Shown here one piece after another: positions 47,766-56,673 of a stretch of 64,000 bases of DNA (the stretch's first letter is position 1; each line of letters begins with the position of its first letter). Source of the stretch: Kineosporia rhizophila (GTDB lineage Bacteria > Actinomycetota > Actinomycetes > Actinomycetales > Kineosporiaceae); the NCBI RefSeq assembly GCF_021277265.1, contig NZ_JAJSOH010000011.1, positions 62,001-126,000 of the forward strand. The letters run 5' to 3'. Made by a program: the position numbers and the translations under genes. The notes beneath the pieces are model-generated. The model did no database searches. It worked only from the letters and a program-made list of their open reading frames with translations, and was not told the origin of the DNA.

Positions 47766-49895
47766 TCAGGGAAGCGTGGATTCACCGGCCGGCAGGAACC
47801 GGCGGCCCAGAACCCGCTCGCTGTATCCCTCACGATCCAGGTACGGCGTGATGCCGCCGAGGTGGAACGGCCAGCCGGCGCCCATGATCATGCAGAGGTC
47901 GATGTCCTGAGCCTCCTGGACCACGCCCTCCTCGAGCATCAGGCCGATCTCCTGGGTGAGCGCCACCAGCGTGCGGTCGCGGATCTCCTCACCGGTGGAG
48001 ACCTTGTCGCCGAACTGGAACAGCGCGGCCGTCTCCTCGTCCACGTAGGGCTTGCCGGTCTCGTCGTACGACCAGATCGCCGGCTTGCCCGCGGCCACCA
48101 GCCGGCCCAGGTTCTCCGACACCGTGAACCGGTCCGGGTAGGCCCCGTGCAGCGTCTCGGCCACGTGCAGCGCGATCGCCGGGCCGACCAGGTTCAGCAG
48201 CAGGAACGGCGACATCGGCAGCCCCAGCGGGGCCAGCGCCTCGTCGGCCACGTGCAGGTCGCTGCCCTCGTCGGCCGCGTTGACCACCTCGCCCATCACC
48301 CGGGTGAGCAGCCGGTTGACCACGAACGCGGGGGCGTCGGCGGCCAGCACGCAGGTCTTGCCCAGGGCCCGGCCGAGCTGGAAAACCGTTGCCAGCGTGG
48401 CGTCGTCGGTCTTCTCCGCGCGTACCACCTCGACCAGCGGCAGGATCGCCACCGGGTTGAAGAAGTGGAACCCGGCGACCCGCTCCGGGTGTGTCAGGTC
48501 CGCGGCCATCGCCCCGACCGACAGCGACGAGGTGTTGGTCAGCAGCACGCAGTGCTCCGGCACCACCGCCTCGAGCTCGGCCAGGACCTTCTTCTTCACC
48601 TCGAGGTCCTCGAACACCGCCTCGATCACCACGTCGGCGTCGGCGAAGACGGCCTTGTCGGTGCTGCCGCGCACCAGCGCCTTCAGCCGGTTGCCGGCGT
48701 CACCGGTGAGCCGGCCCTTGAGCAGCAGCTTGTCGATCTCGTCGTGGACGTACTGCACGCCCTTGTCCACGCGCTCCTGGTCGAGGTCGGTGAGGGTGAC
48801 CGGCACCTTCAGCCGGCGCACGAACAGCAGGGCGAGCTGCCCGGCCATCAGCCCGGCCCCGACCACCCCGACCGAGCCGACCTTGCGGGCCAGCGACTTG
48901 TCCGGCGCCCCGGCGGGCCGCTTCGCCCGCTTGTTCACCAGGTCGAAGGCGTACAGCCCGGCCCGCAGCTCCGGGCTGGCGGCCATGTCGGCCAGGGCCT
49001 CGTCCTCGGCCGCGAAACCCTCGTCCCGGGAGGCCGTCCGGGCCTGGGTGACCAGCTCGATCGCCCGGTAGGGGGCCGGGGCGGCGCCACCGATCTTGGA
49101 GTCGGCGAACGCCTTCGCCTCGGCCGCCGCGGCGGCCCAGACCTCTTCGGCCTCGTCGACCTCGCTGACTGCAGGCCGGGAGACGGTGACCTGGCCGCGC
49201 AGCACGTCCGCGGCCCAGAACAGCGACTGCTCCAGGAAGTCGGCCGGCTCGAAGACCGCGTCGGCGATCCCGCGTTCGAAGGCCTTGCGGCCGTTGAGCA
49301 TCCGGTTGTTGCTGAGCGGGTTCTTGATGATCAGCTCGAACGCCGCGGCCGGGCCGATCAGCCGGGGCAGCAGGTAGGTGCCGCCCCAGCCGGGGATCAG
49401 GCCGAGGAAGCACTCCGGAAGGGCCACCGCCGGGACCGAGGAGGAGATCGTGCGGTAGGTGGCGTGCAGCGCGATCTCCAGGCCGCCGCCGAGCGCGGCG
49501 CCGTTGACGAAGGCGAAGCTCGGTACCGGCAGTTCCCCCAGCCGGCGGAACACGTCGTGGCCGAGCCGGCCCACCAGCAGCGCCTGCTCGCGCGTGGCCT
49601 CGCCCTTGAGCAGGTTCAGGTCGGCCCCGGCGGCCAGGAAGAACGGCTTGCCGGTGACGCCCACGGCGACGATCTCGCCCGCCGTGGCCCGGGTGGTGGC
49701 CACCTCGAGCGCCTCCTCCAGGCTGCGCAGCCCGCGCAGGCCGAAGGTGCTGGGCCGGGTGTGGTCGAGGCCGTTGTCCAGGGTGATCAGCAGCAGCGTG
49801 CCGGCGCCCCCGGGCAGGGCGACGTCGCGGGCCAGGGCCCGGGTCACCACCTCGTCGGGCTGCGCGGCCTCGGCCTGTTCGCGAAGGTCGGTCAC
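47766..49895 (-). CDS. fadB: Beta-oxidation multifunctional protein (crotonase / 3-hydroxyacyl-CoA dehydrogenase)
   Basis: 709 residues. The N-terminal enoyl-CoA hydratase domain has FVNGAALGGGLEIALHATYR and ALPECFLGLIPGWGGTYLLP with the catalytic glutamate. The dehydrogenase NAD motif is VGVVGAGLMAGQLALLF, with FHFFNPVAILPLVEVV and a C-terminal helical domain (GEEIRDRTLVALTQE). It carries out hydration and oxidation of enoyl-CoA in fatty-acid beta-oxidation. The GTG at 49895 starts two bases after the thiolase stop and has AAGGGGG upstream, so both are one operon. Confidence 0.95.
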   Translation of the reverse strand: MTDLREQAEAAQPDEVVTRALARDVALPGGAGTLLLITLDNGLDHTRPSTFGLRGLRSLEEALEVATTRATAGEIVAVGVTGKPFFLAAGADLNLLKGEATREQALLVGRLGHDVFRRLGELPVPSFAFVNGAALGGGLEIALHATYRTISSSVPAVALPECFLGLIPGWGGTYLLPRLIGPAAAFELIIKNPLSNNRMLNGRKAFERGIADAVFEPADFLEQSLFWAADVLRGQVTVSRPAVSEVDEAEEVWAAAAAEAKAFADSKIGGAAPAPYRAIELVTQARTASRDEGFAAEDEALADMAASPELRAGLYAFDLVNKRAKRPAGAPDKSLARKVGSVGVVGAGLMAGQLALLFVRRLKVPVTLTDLDQERVDKGVQYVHDEIDKLLLKGRLTGDAGNRLKALVRGSTDKAVFADADVVIEAVFEDLEVKKKVLAELEAVVPEHCVLLTNTSSLSVGAMAADLTHPERVAGFHFFNPVAILPLVEVVRAEKTDDATLATVFQLGRALGKTCVLAADAPAFVVNRLLTRVMGEVVNAADEGSDLHVADEALAPLGLPMSPFLLLNLVGPAIALHVAETLHGAYPDRFTVSENLGRLVAAGKPAIWSYDETGKPYVDEETAALFQFGDKVSTGEEIRDRTLVALTQEIGLMLEEGVVQEAQDIDLCMIMGAGWPFHLGGITPYLDREGYSERVLGRRFLPAGESTLP

Positions 49896-49897
49896 CG

Positions 49898-51109
49898 TCA
49901 GGCCCCCTTGCCGTAGTCGCGGTGGTGCGGGTTCTCCCAGATCACCGATCCGCCCATGCCGATCCCGATGCACATCGTGGTGAGCCCGTAGCGGACCTCC
50001 GGCCGGGCCTCGAAATGCCGGGCCAGCTGGGTCATCAGGCGCACCCCGGAAGAGGCCAGCGGGTGCCCGAGGGCGATCGCCCCGCCGTCCGGGTTGACCC
50101 GCGGGTCGTCGTCCTTGATGCCGTAGAAGTCGAGGAACGAGAGCACCTGCACGGCGAAGGCCTCGTTGATCTCGAACAGGCCGATGTCGTCGATGCTCAG
50201 ACCGGCCAGCTCGAGCGCCCTTTCGGTGGCCGGCACCGGGCCGTAGCCCATCACCTCGGGCTCGACGCCCTTGAAACCGTAGGCGACCAGCCGCATCTTG
50301 ACCGGCAGGCCGAGGGCGGCGGCGGTGCCGGCGTCGGCCAGCAGACAGGCGGTGGCGCCGTCGTTCAGGCCCGCGGCGTTGCCGGCGGTGATCCGCCCGT
50401 GCGGCCGGAACGGCGTCTTCAGGTTGGCCAGGCCCTCGAGAGTGGTTCCCGGGCGCGGCGGTTCGTCGGCCACCGCCAGGCCCCAGCCCTGCTCGGTGCT
50501 GCGGGTGGCCATCGGGACCAGGTCCTGCTGCATCCGCCCGGCCTCGTAGGCCGCCTGCACCTTGGCCTGGCTGGCCACAGCGTAGGCGTCGGCGCGTTCC
50601 TTGGTCAGGTGCGGGAACCGGTCGTGCAGGTTCTCCGCCGTCTCACCCATCACCAGCGCGGCCGGGTCGACGATCTTCTCCGAGATGAAGCGCGGGTTGG
50701 GATCGACCCCCTCGCCCATCGGGTGGTGCCCCATGTGCTCCACCCCGCCGGCGATCGCCACGTCGTAGGCGCCGAAGGCGATGCCCGAGGCGGTGGTGGT
50801 GACGGCGGTCATCGCGCCGGCGCACATCCGGTCGATGGCGTAGCCGGGCACGCTCTTGGGCAGCCCGGCCAGCAGGGCGGCGGTCCGCCCGATGGTCAGC
50901 CCCTGGTCGCCGGTCTGGGTGGTGGCCGCCACGGCCACCTCGTCGACCTTCTCCGGGGGCAGTTCGGGATGCCGTCTGAGCAGTTCCCGGATGCACCGGA
51001 CGACCAGGTCGTCGGCGCGGGTCTGGGCGTACATCCCCTTGTCTCCGGCTTTGCCGAAGGGGGTTCGGACACCGTCCACGAAGACGACGTCCCTCGAAGT
51101 GCCGGGCAC
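49898..51109 (-). CDS. fadA: Acetyl-CoA acyltransferase (thiolase)
   Basis: 403 residues. The nucleophilic cysteine is in DRMCAGAMTAV (about residue 95), the catalytic histidine in GGAIALGHPLASSGVRL, and the second cysteine in LTTMCIGIGMGGSVIWE. It cleaves 3-ketoacyl-CoA at the end of each beta-oxidation round and pairs with FadB downstream. GTG 51109 follows GGGGAGG. A TACT/AGTA near-palindrome overlapping the TAGCAT -10 stands 60-75 bases upstream. Confidence 0.95.
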   Translation of the reverse strand: MPGTSRDVVFVDGVRTPFGKAGDKGMYAQTRADDLVVRCIRELLRRHPELPPEKVDEVAVAATTQTGDQGLTIGRTAALLAGLPKSVPGYAIDRMCAGAMTAVTTTASGIAFGAYDVAIAGGVEHMGHHPMGEGVDPNPRFISEKIVDPAALVMGETAENLHDRFPHLTKERADAYAVASQAKVQAAYEAGRMQQDLVPMATRSTEQGWGLAVADEPPRPGTTLEGLANLKTPFRPHGRITAGNAAGLNDGATACLLADAGTAAALGLPVKMRLVAYGFKGVEPEVMGYGPVPATERALELAGLSIDDIGLFEINEAFAVQVLSFLDFYGIKDDDPRVNPDGGAIALGHPLASSGVRLMTQLARHFEARPEVRYGLTTMCIGIGMGGSVIWENPHHRDYGKGA

Positions 51110-51173
51110 GCGACCTCCCCGTTGCTCGGGCGGCCTGGAGCTGCCGCCACCGTTGGCGTAGTCATCTGAATGC

Positions 51174-51185
51174 TACTCGCCAGTA
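51174..51185. promoter_or_regulatory. Palindrome overlapping the fadAB promoter
   Basis: TACTCGCCAGTA is a 12-bp near-palindrome (inner C/G pairs mismatched). On the minus strand TAGCAT (51175-51170) is a good -10, so a protein here would block transcription of fadA-fadB. A TetR-type fatty-acid repressor would fit (inference). Confidence 0.35.
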
Positions 51186-51315
51186 ACGCCAGTGCGAAAC
51201 CGGCCCGTTACCGTGACCTGAAACAGTCACGCTACCTGTGAGGGGTAAGGGCAGACAGCGAACAATGGACGGGTGGCGCGCCTGGGCGCGCAGGTCCCGT
51301 CGAGTGCGGGGCAGG

Positions 51316-52605
51316 TCAGTGCCCGGACGTCTCCGGCGTGGGTTCAGGAGGAGGCGCCGGGGTCTGCAGAGTCTGCACCAGCGGTTCGGCGATCAGACCG
51401 ATCTGCCAGGCCCGGGCGCCGGCCGACTCCAGCCGCGCCTGGACCGTCGCGAGGGTGATCTCGGCGGGCGGTGACCAGGACAGCCGGCGCACCGTGTCGG
51501 GGGAGATCAGGTTCTCGACCGGCAGGCCGAGCTCGGCGGCCAGTTCACCCATCGCCGCCCGGGAGGCGGCCAGGCGGGCGGCGGCCGCCGCGTCACGCTC
51601 GGCCCAGACCCGCGGCGGGGGCGGGCCCTCGCTGGGCAGGTGCTGGGGCGGGAGGTCGCTGTCGGACAGGCCGCGGGCCTTGGACACCGCTTCGGTCCAC
51701 TGCCGGGCGTAGCGCCGGGCACCCCGCCCGTTGAAGGCGGGCAGGGCGATCAGGGCGCTCAGGGTGGTGGGCATCGCCAGGGCGGCCTCGATGATCGCGG
51801 CATCGCCGAGCACGCGGCCGGGGGAGAGGTCACGCTGGCGGGCGATCGCGTCGCGGGTCTGCCACAGCTCACGTACAGCGGCCAGGCGGCGCCGGTCGCG
51901 CACCCGGTGCATGCCGGAGGTGCGGCGCCACGGATCCACCTTGGGGGCCGGGGGCGGGGTGGCCGCGACCGCCGCGAACTCCTCCGTGGCCCAGGGCAGC
52001 TTGCCCTGCCGGGTGAGCTCGGCGGCCACCGCGTCGCGCAGGTCGACCAGCACCTCCACGTCGAGCGCGGCATAACGCAGCCAGGGCTCGGGCAGCGGCC
52101 GGGTGCTCCAGTCGACCGCCGAGTGCTCCTTGGCCAGGCTGAGGCCGAGCAGTTCCTCGACCATCGCGGCCAGGCCCACCCGCGGGTAGCCGGCCAGCCG
52201 GGCGCCGAGCTCGGTGTCGAAGATCAGGGTGGGGCGCAGGCCCACCTCGGACAGGCAGGGCAGATCCTGCGAGGCGGCGTGCAGCACCCACTCCACGTCG
52301 GCGATGACCGCGTTCAGCCCGCTCAGGTCGGGCAGGGCCACCGGGTCGATCAGGGCGGTGCCGGCGCCCTCACGGCGCAGCTGCACCAGGAAGGCGCGCT
52401 GGCCGTAGCGGTGGCCGGAGGCCCGCTCGGCGTCGACCGCGACCGGGCCGGAGCCGGCTGCGAAGGCGTCGATGACCTGCTGAAGGGTGGCGATGTCGCT
52501 GACTACCGGGGGCACGCCGTCGCGGGGAGCGTCGAGCCGCTCCAGCACGTGCTCGCTGTCGGGGCCACCGGCTGCCGGGCCTGCCGGAACGCCGTCCGGG
52601 GTCAA
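51316..52605 (-). CDS. rnd: RNase D-like 3'-5' exonuclease with HRDC domain
   Basis: 429 residues. DEDD exonuclease motifs are present: the first aspartate/glutamate in VAVDAERASGHRYGQRAF, HAASQDLPCL for motif II, and YAALDVEVLVDLRDAV for motif III. An HRDC domain follows (about 215-290), and the C-terminal tail resembles actinobacterial RNase D proteins. It probably trims 3' ends of structured RNAs. TTG 52605 is chosen because AGGGAGGAG lies 7 bases upstream; the GTG at 52644 is an alternative with a much weaker site. Confidence 0.9.
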   Translation of the reverse strand: MTPDGVPAGPAAGGPDSEHVLERLDAPRDGVPPVVSDIATLQQVIDAFAAGSGPVAVDAERASGHRYGQRAFLVQLRREGAGTALIDPVALPDLSGLNAVIADVEWVLHAASQDLPCLSEVGLRPTLIFDTELGARLAGYPRVGLAAMVEELLGLSLAKEHSAVDWSTRPLPEPWLRYAALDVEVLVDLRDAVAAELTRQGKLPWATEEFAAVAATPPPAPKVDPWRRTSGMHRVRDRRRLAAVRELWQTRDAIARQRDLSPGRVLGDAAIIEAALAMPTTLSALIALPAFNGRGARRYARQWTEAVSKARGLSDSDLPPQHLPSEGPPPPRVWAERDAAAAARLAASRAAMGELAAELGLPVENLISPDTVRRLSWSPPAEITLATVQARLESAGARAWQIGLIAEPLVQTLQTPAPPPEPTPETSGH

Positions 52606-53007
52606 TGAATCGCTCCTCCCTTCGTCAATCGACACAAACCCCACCGTAGCCTGCCGCCTGCCGGTGTCGCTTGTTCTGCTGTGTGACGTTGCAGTGAGCG
52701 ATGCGGTCGTGCGGGACCGGGGGCTGCCGTCAGGCGGCCTGTGTGTGCGGCGGTGTGCAGTCGGGACAGGTCTGCGGAACGGCCCGGAACACCGGGCCGG
52801 ACCTGGTCAGCCTGCCACCGATCGACGTCTGTGTCCGTGGCGGCGCCGGGCCGATATGAAGGCGTGACCCGGGTCACGGGTCCCGTCTTCGTGCCGTCCA
52901 GGCGTCACCGGACTTCATATCACCCGATCCCGTCGGGCGGGGGCCTTGGTCGGCGCGGGCGCTACCGACCGGTCACCCAACGTAACGCGACCGTCACCTG
53001 GGACTGC
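52606..53007. other. Gap between RNase D and response regulator genes, with palindromes
   Basis: Holds CGTGACCCGGGTCACG (52863-52878), a perfect 16-bp palindrome. GATATGAAG (52853-52861) and CTTCATATC (52913-52921) form a perfect 9-bp inverted pair 51 bases apart that flanks it. These could be operator or RNA structure upstream of the RNase D gene, or a terminator for the response regulator. No coding sequence is supported. Confidence 0.5.
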
Positions 53008-53607
53008 TCAGGCGATGACGCCGGAGCGCAGTGAGGTTGCGACCATCTCCGCACGGTCACCGGTGCCGAGCTTGCGGGCGATCCGGGCCAGGTGACTCTT
53101 CACGGTCAGCGCCGACAGCCCCAGCGCCACCCCGATGTCCTTGTTCGACTTGCCCTCGGCGACCAGCTGCAGCACCTGGATCTCCCGGGCCGAGAGCGAG
53201 TCCACGCCCTCACCCCGGTCGGCCGAGGGGCGGGGCATCCCGGTGCCCGCCGCCGAGACCACGTAGCAGCGGATGCCCGCACCGACCGCGGCCCGCACGC
53301 TGTAGGGGTCGTCGCTGGTGGCCACCACCATGCCGCGCTGCCAGCCGGCCTGACGCAGTTCCCGCACCAGGGCGATCCCCGAGCCGTCGGGCAGACCGGC
53401 CTCGGCCACCACCAGGTCGGCGATACCGGCGGCGGCGCGCTGCCGGGCCTCGGCCACCGTGTTGATCTCCAGCACGTGCCGGGCCCCCATCGCCCGCAGC
53501 GTGTGAGCAACGGTCTCACGTACGGCGGGGCTGTTGACCACGACCATCGCGGCGAAGCGGCCCGGCCGTGGCACCGCAACTCCTGTTCGCTCCACGAGTG
53601 TGGTCAC
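53008..53607 (-). CDS. Atypical response regulator, LuxR type
   Basis: 199 residues. A receiver-like domain (AAMVVVNSPAVRETVAHTLRAMG) is followed by a LuxR-type HTH (LSAREIQVLQLVAEGKSNKD, TVKSHLARIARKLGTGDR). The aspartate normally phosphorylated is replaced: the motif reads LVVAEAGLPDGSG, putting glutamate in that position, and the acidic pocket near the start is also not canonical. It therefore probably works without phosphorylation, as several orphan actinobacterial regulators do. GTG 53607 follows TTGGAGG. No kinase gene is adjacent. Confidence 0.85.
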   Translation of the reverse strand: MTTLVERTGVAVPRPGRFAAMVVVNSPAVRETVAHTLRAMGARHVLEINTVAEARQRAAAGIADLVVAEAGLPDGSGIALVRELRQAGWQRGMVVATSDDPYSVRAAVGAGIRCYVVSAAGTGMPRPSADRGEGVDSLSAREIQVLQLVAEGKSNKDIGVALGLSALTVKSHLARIARKLGTGDRAEMVATSLRSGVIA

Positions 53608-53757
53608 CTCAGCCTCCAAGGGGGGATGTAGCCCGGACGAGTGTCGGCGGCCGGGTCGGTTGCTCCCCAAGAGGGTCGGCACCGGGCGGTGTCGACTTGA
53701 GATCACACGTGCGGGCGGTGGACAGCCCCACCGGGCTCACTCGCGGCGGCGCCGGGC

Positions 53758-54336
53758 TCAGTCGCGGCGGCGCCGGGGCAGGGCGGTCACCCCGGGCGAG
53801 ACCGGCGGCAGTCCGCCGACCGTGCACAGCAGTTCCGACCACGCAGTCAGGTGGATCACCGCGTCGTCCACCGGCGTCCACGAGGCCCGCAGTTCGATGT
53901 CCACCGTAGGCGCCTGACCGGCCAGGGCGCCGAACGACTCCGAGACCACCCGGGTGATCGTGCCGCCCGAGGCCCGGTGCCCGGCACCGGCCGCGGACAG
54001 CGACTCCTGCAGCCAGGCCCAGCCCACCTGCCCCATCAGCGGGTCGGTGGCCAGTTCGCTCTCCAGGGCCGCCCGGATGAAGCTGACCACCCGGTAGGTG
54101 CCCTCCCAGGACTCCGGGCCGGAGGGGTCGTGCAGCAGGACGAACCGGCCGGTGGCCAGGTCCTCGTCGTCCTCCGAGACCACGTCGGCCGACAGGGCCA
54201 GGGCGAACGGGGCGATCCGCTGCGGTGCCGGGACCTCCTCGAGGATCACTTCCGGGCGCAGCTTGGCCGCGCGCAGACGGGAGACCACGTCGAGGAAACC
54301 CTCGGGGGCATCGTCGGAGATCCTCATGGCAGCCAC
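53758..54336 (-). CDS. DUF3000 protein
   Basis: 192 residues, soluble. Conserved parts include APQRIAPFALALSADV, GRFVLLHDPSGPESWEGTYR and IELRASWTPVDDAVIHLTAW. It belongs to DUF3000, an actinobacterial family of unknown function usually near hemE. The GTG at 54336 is chosen because TACGCT stands 6 bases upstream (leaderless); ATG 54327 is the alternative. It is divergent from hemE. Confidence 0.85.
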   Translation of the reverse strand: MAAMRISDDAPEGFLDVVSRLRAAKLRPEVILEEVPAPQRIAPFALALSADVVSEDDEDLATGRFVLLHDPSGPESWEGTYRVVSFIRAALESELATDPLMGQVGWAWLQESLSAAGAGHRASGGTITRVVSESFGALAGQAPTVDIELRASWTPVDDAVIHLTAWSELLCTVGGLPPVSPGVTALPRRRRD

Positions 54337-54503
54337 GCTCGCAGCGTACGGTGACGGATCGCCACTATCGGGGACGACGCGCCCAATCCTGGGGGTGAGA
54401 GCAGCCATTTCGCGTACTCGGTGTGACGAAGCCCGGTCCGGACGCTGCCCGGATGTGCACCGAGATGCGCGCCGGGGTGCTCACCACCTGAGAGGATCGG
54501 CTC

Positions 54504-55592
54504 GTGTCCACCGAGTTCGCAGCCCCCTTCGCAGCCCTTCCCGTCGCCCCCCGTGACCCCCGTCTCGCCGATGCACCGCTGCTGCGCGCGGCGCGTCGGC
54601 TGCGCCCGGCGCACACGCCGGTGTGGTTCATGCGTCAGGCCGGGCGCTCGCTGCCGGAATACCGCAAGGTGCGCGAGGGCATCGCGATGCTGGACAGCTG
54701 CCGCCGCCCCGAGCTGGTCACCGAGATCACCCTCCAGCCGGTGCGCCGGTACGGGGTCGACGCGGCGATCTTCTTCTCCGACATCGTCGTGCCGCTCAAG
54801 GCGGTCGGGGTCGGGCTGGACATCAGGCCGGGCGTCGGCCCGGTGATCGATCAGCCCTTCCGCACCCGGGCCGACCTCGACCGGATCCCCGAGCTCGAGC
54901 CGGAGATGATCAGCGACATCGCCGAGTCGGTCGGCCTGCTCACCGCCGAGCTCGGCGGCACCCCGCTGATCGGCTTCGCCGGTGCCCCCTTCACCCTGGC
55001 CTCGTACCTGGTCGAGGGCGGGCCCAGCCGCGACCTGGCCCGCACCAAGGCGCTGATGTACTCCGACCCGCAGCTGTGGGAAGCGCTCCTGCAGCGCCTG
55101 GCCCAGATCTCGGCGGGCTTCCTGCGGGTGCAGGTGGCGGCCGGGGCCTCGGCCGTGCAGCTGTTCGACTCCTGGGTGGGCGCCCTGCCGCTGGCCGACT
55201 ACCGGAGGTTCGTCCAGCCGTCCTCGGCCGCGGTGCTCGACGCAGTGCGCGAACTCGACCCCACCGTGCCCCGGATCCACTTCGGCGTGCAGACCGGTGA
55301 GCTGCTGCCGGCCATGGCCGAGGCCGGCGCCGACGTGGTCGGGGTGGACTTCCGGGTGCCGCTCGACGTGGCCACCGCCCGGCTGGGCGGCGACCACGCC
55401 GTGCAGGGAAACCTCGACCCGGCCCTGCTCTTCGCCTCGCGTGAGGTGCTCGGACAGCGGGTGCGGCAGACCCTCGAGGCGGGCGCCGCCGCCCCCGGCC
55501 ACATCTTCAACCTCGGCCACGGGGTGCTGCCCGACACCGATCCCGACCAGGCCAAGTTCGTGGTCGACACGGTTCACGCCTGGAAGGGCTGA
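54504..55592 (+). CDS. hemE: Uroporphyrinogen decarboxylase
   Basis: 362 residues. The signature [15 protein letters not shown] is near residue 40, and [19 protein letters not shown] and [16 protein letters not shown] follow. It decarboxylates uroporphyrinogen III to coproporphyrinogen III, the branch substrate for HemG in this genome. GTG 54504 follows GAGGAT at 6 bases (leaderless-like). The next heme genes lie 1.1 kb downstream, separated by the DUF4349 gene on the other strand. Confidence 0.96.
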   Translation: MSTEFAAPFAALPVAPRDPRLADAPLLRAARRLRPAHTPVWFMRQAGRSLPEYRKVREGIAMLDSCRRPELVTEITLQPVRRYGVDAAIFFSDIVVPLKAVGVGLDIRPGVGPVIDQPFRTRADLDRIPELEPEMISDIAESVGLLTAELGGTPLIGFAGAPFTLASYLVEGGPSRDLARTKALMYSDPQLWEALLQRLAQISAGFLRVQVAAGASAVQLFDSWVGALPLADYRRFVQPSSAAVLDAVRELDPTVPRIHFGVQTGELLPAMAEAGADVVGVDFRVPLDVATARLGGDHAVQGNLDPALLFASREVLGQRVRQTLEAGAAAPGHIFNLGHGVLPDTDPDQAKFVVDTVHAWKG

Positions 55593-55597
55593 ACCGC

Positions 55598-56503
55598 TCA
55601 GGGATTCACCGGGCCGGGGGCAGGCCGCCGCAGACGCCGGTACCCGAAGTAGGCCGGAACCCCGATCACGGCCAGCACCACGCCGATCGGCAGCAGCACC
55701 CCGATCACGGTGAGCACCACCACGGTGCCCGACTTCAGGCCGTCCCAGCCGGTCGAGAGGCCGGCCAGGAACCCGCTGTCGTCGTCCTCGGGGGCCCCGG
55801 CCCGGGGCACGTCGAGGGTGACCACCAGGGTGGAGAGGGCGGCCTTGTCCTTCACCGCGGCGGCCTGGGCCTGCAGCGACTCCAGGTCGGCCTCGCGGGT
55901 GCTGAGCTCGGCCTCGATCGAGATCACGTCCCTGACCGAGTCGGCCTCGGCCAGCAGGGCGCGCAGTCGCTCCACCGACTTCTCCTGGCTGAGCACCCGG
56001 CTGTCCAGGTCGGCCACCTGGGCGGTCACGTCCTTGCTGCTGGTGCGCAGGTCGAGGGTCCGGCCCAGTTCACCGACCCGCTCGATCGCCGGGTCCAGGC
56101 GGTCGACCGGCACCCGCAGGGTGATCACCGAACTGCCCTTGCCCGGCCGGGCCCCGAAGGTGCTGTCCTCCTTCTGCACCAGCCCTTCCGACGCCGAGGC
56201 GATCCCCCGGACCTTGACCGTGGCCTCGGCCACGTCGTTCACCTGGAGCGTCATCTCGGCCGTGCGGATCTGCCGGGACGCCGCCGGGTCGGTCAGCGCG
56301 GCCGGATCGACCTTCGTCGTCTTCTTGGCCGGTTCCGTGGCGGTCCCGCCTTCGGAACTGAACCCGGCCGAGTCCTCCGCCACGTTCGCCGAGCTCGCAC
56401 CCCCGGACGACTCGTCACTACCCGCGCTGCACCCGCCGGCCAGGAACGCCAGGCCCACTGCGAGCGCGATCGTGGCACCTCGTAAGTTCTTCCGTGCAGT
56501 CAT
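55598..56503 (-). CDS. DUF4349 lipoprotein
   Basis: 301 residues. The signal ends in a lipobox (AFLAGGC, Cys25) followed by serine/glycine-rich linker. The DUF4349 domain has RQIRTAEMTLQVNDVAEATV and two long coiled-coil stretches (about 145-205). One transmembrane segment lies at the C-terminus (VVLTVIGVLLPIGVVLAVIG), and a basic tail ends it. Such a protein would be tethered at both ends of the outer face of the membrane. Function unknown. It is divergent from hemG. Confidence 0.85.
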   Translation of the reverse strand: MTARKNLRGATIALAVGLAFLAGGCSAGSDESSGGASSANVAEDSAGFSSEGGTATEPAKKTTKVDPAALTDPAASRQIRTAEMTLQVNDVAEATVKVRGIASASEGLVQKEDSTFGARPGKGSSVITLRVPVDRLDPAIERVGELGRTLDLRTSSKDVTAQVADLDSRVLSQEKSVERLRALLAEADSVRDVISIEAELSTREADLESLQAQAAAVKDKAALSTLVVTLDVPRAGAPEDDDSGFLAGLSTGWDGLKSGTVVVLTVIGVLLPIGVVLAVIGVPAYFGYRRLRRPAPGPVNP

Positions 56504-56673
56504 CTCCGGCCCCTCCCCATGCTGTCTGGTCCTCCGCGCAGTTCGACGGGGCAGCCCGGCGGCCGGTTGCGGGCCCGAGGTAATGATCAGGTAACGGAAT
56601 GCGGGTCAGCGGGGGTCGTTCGGCCCTGGCCGGGCCCAGGGGCAGTTCCGCGAGGATCAAGGTGTGAGAAGAG

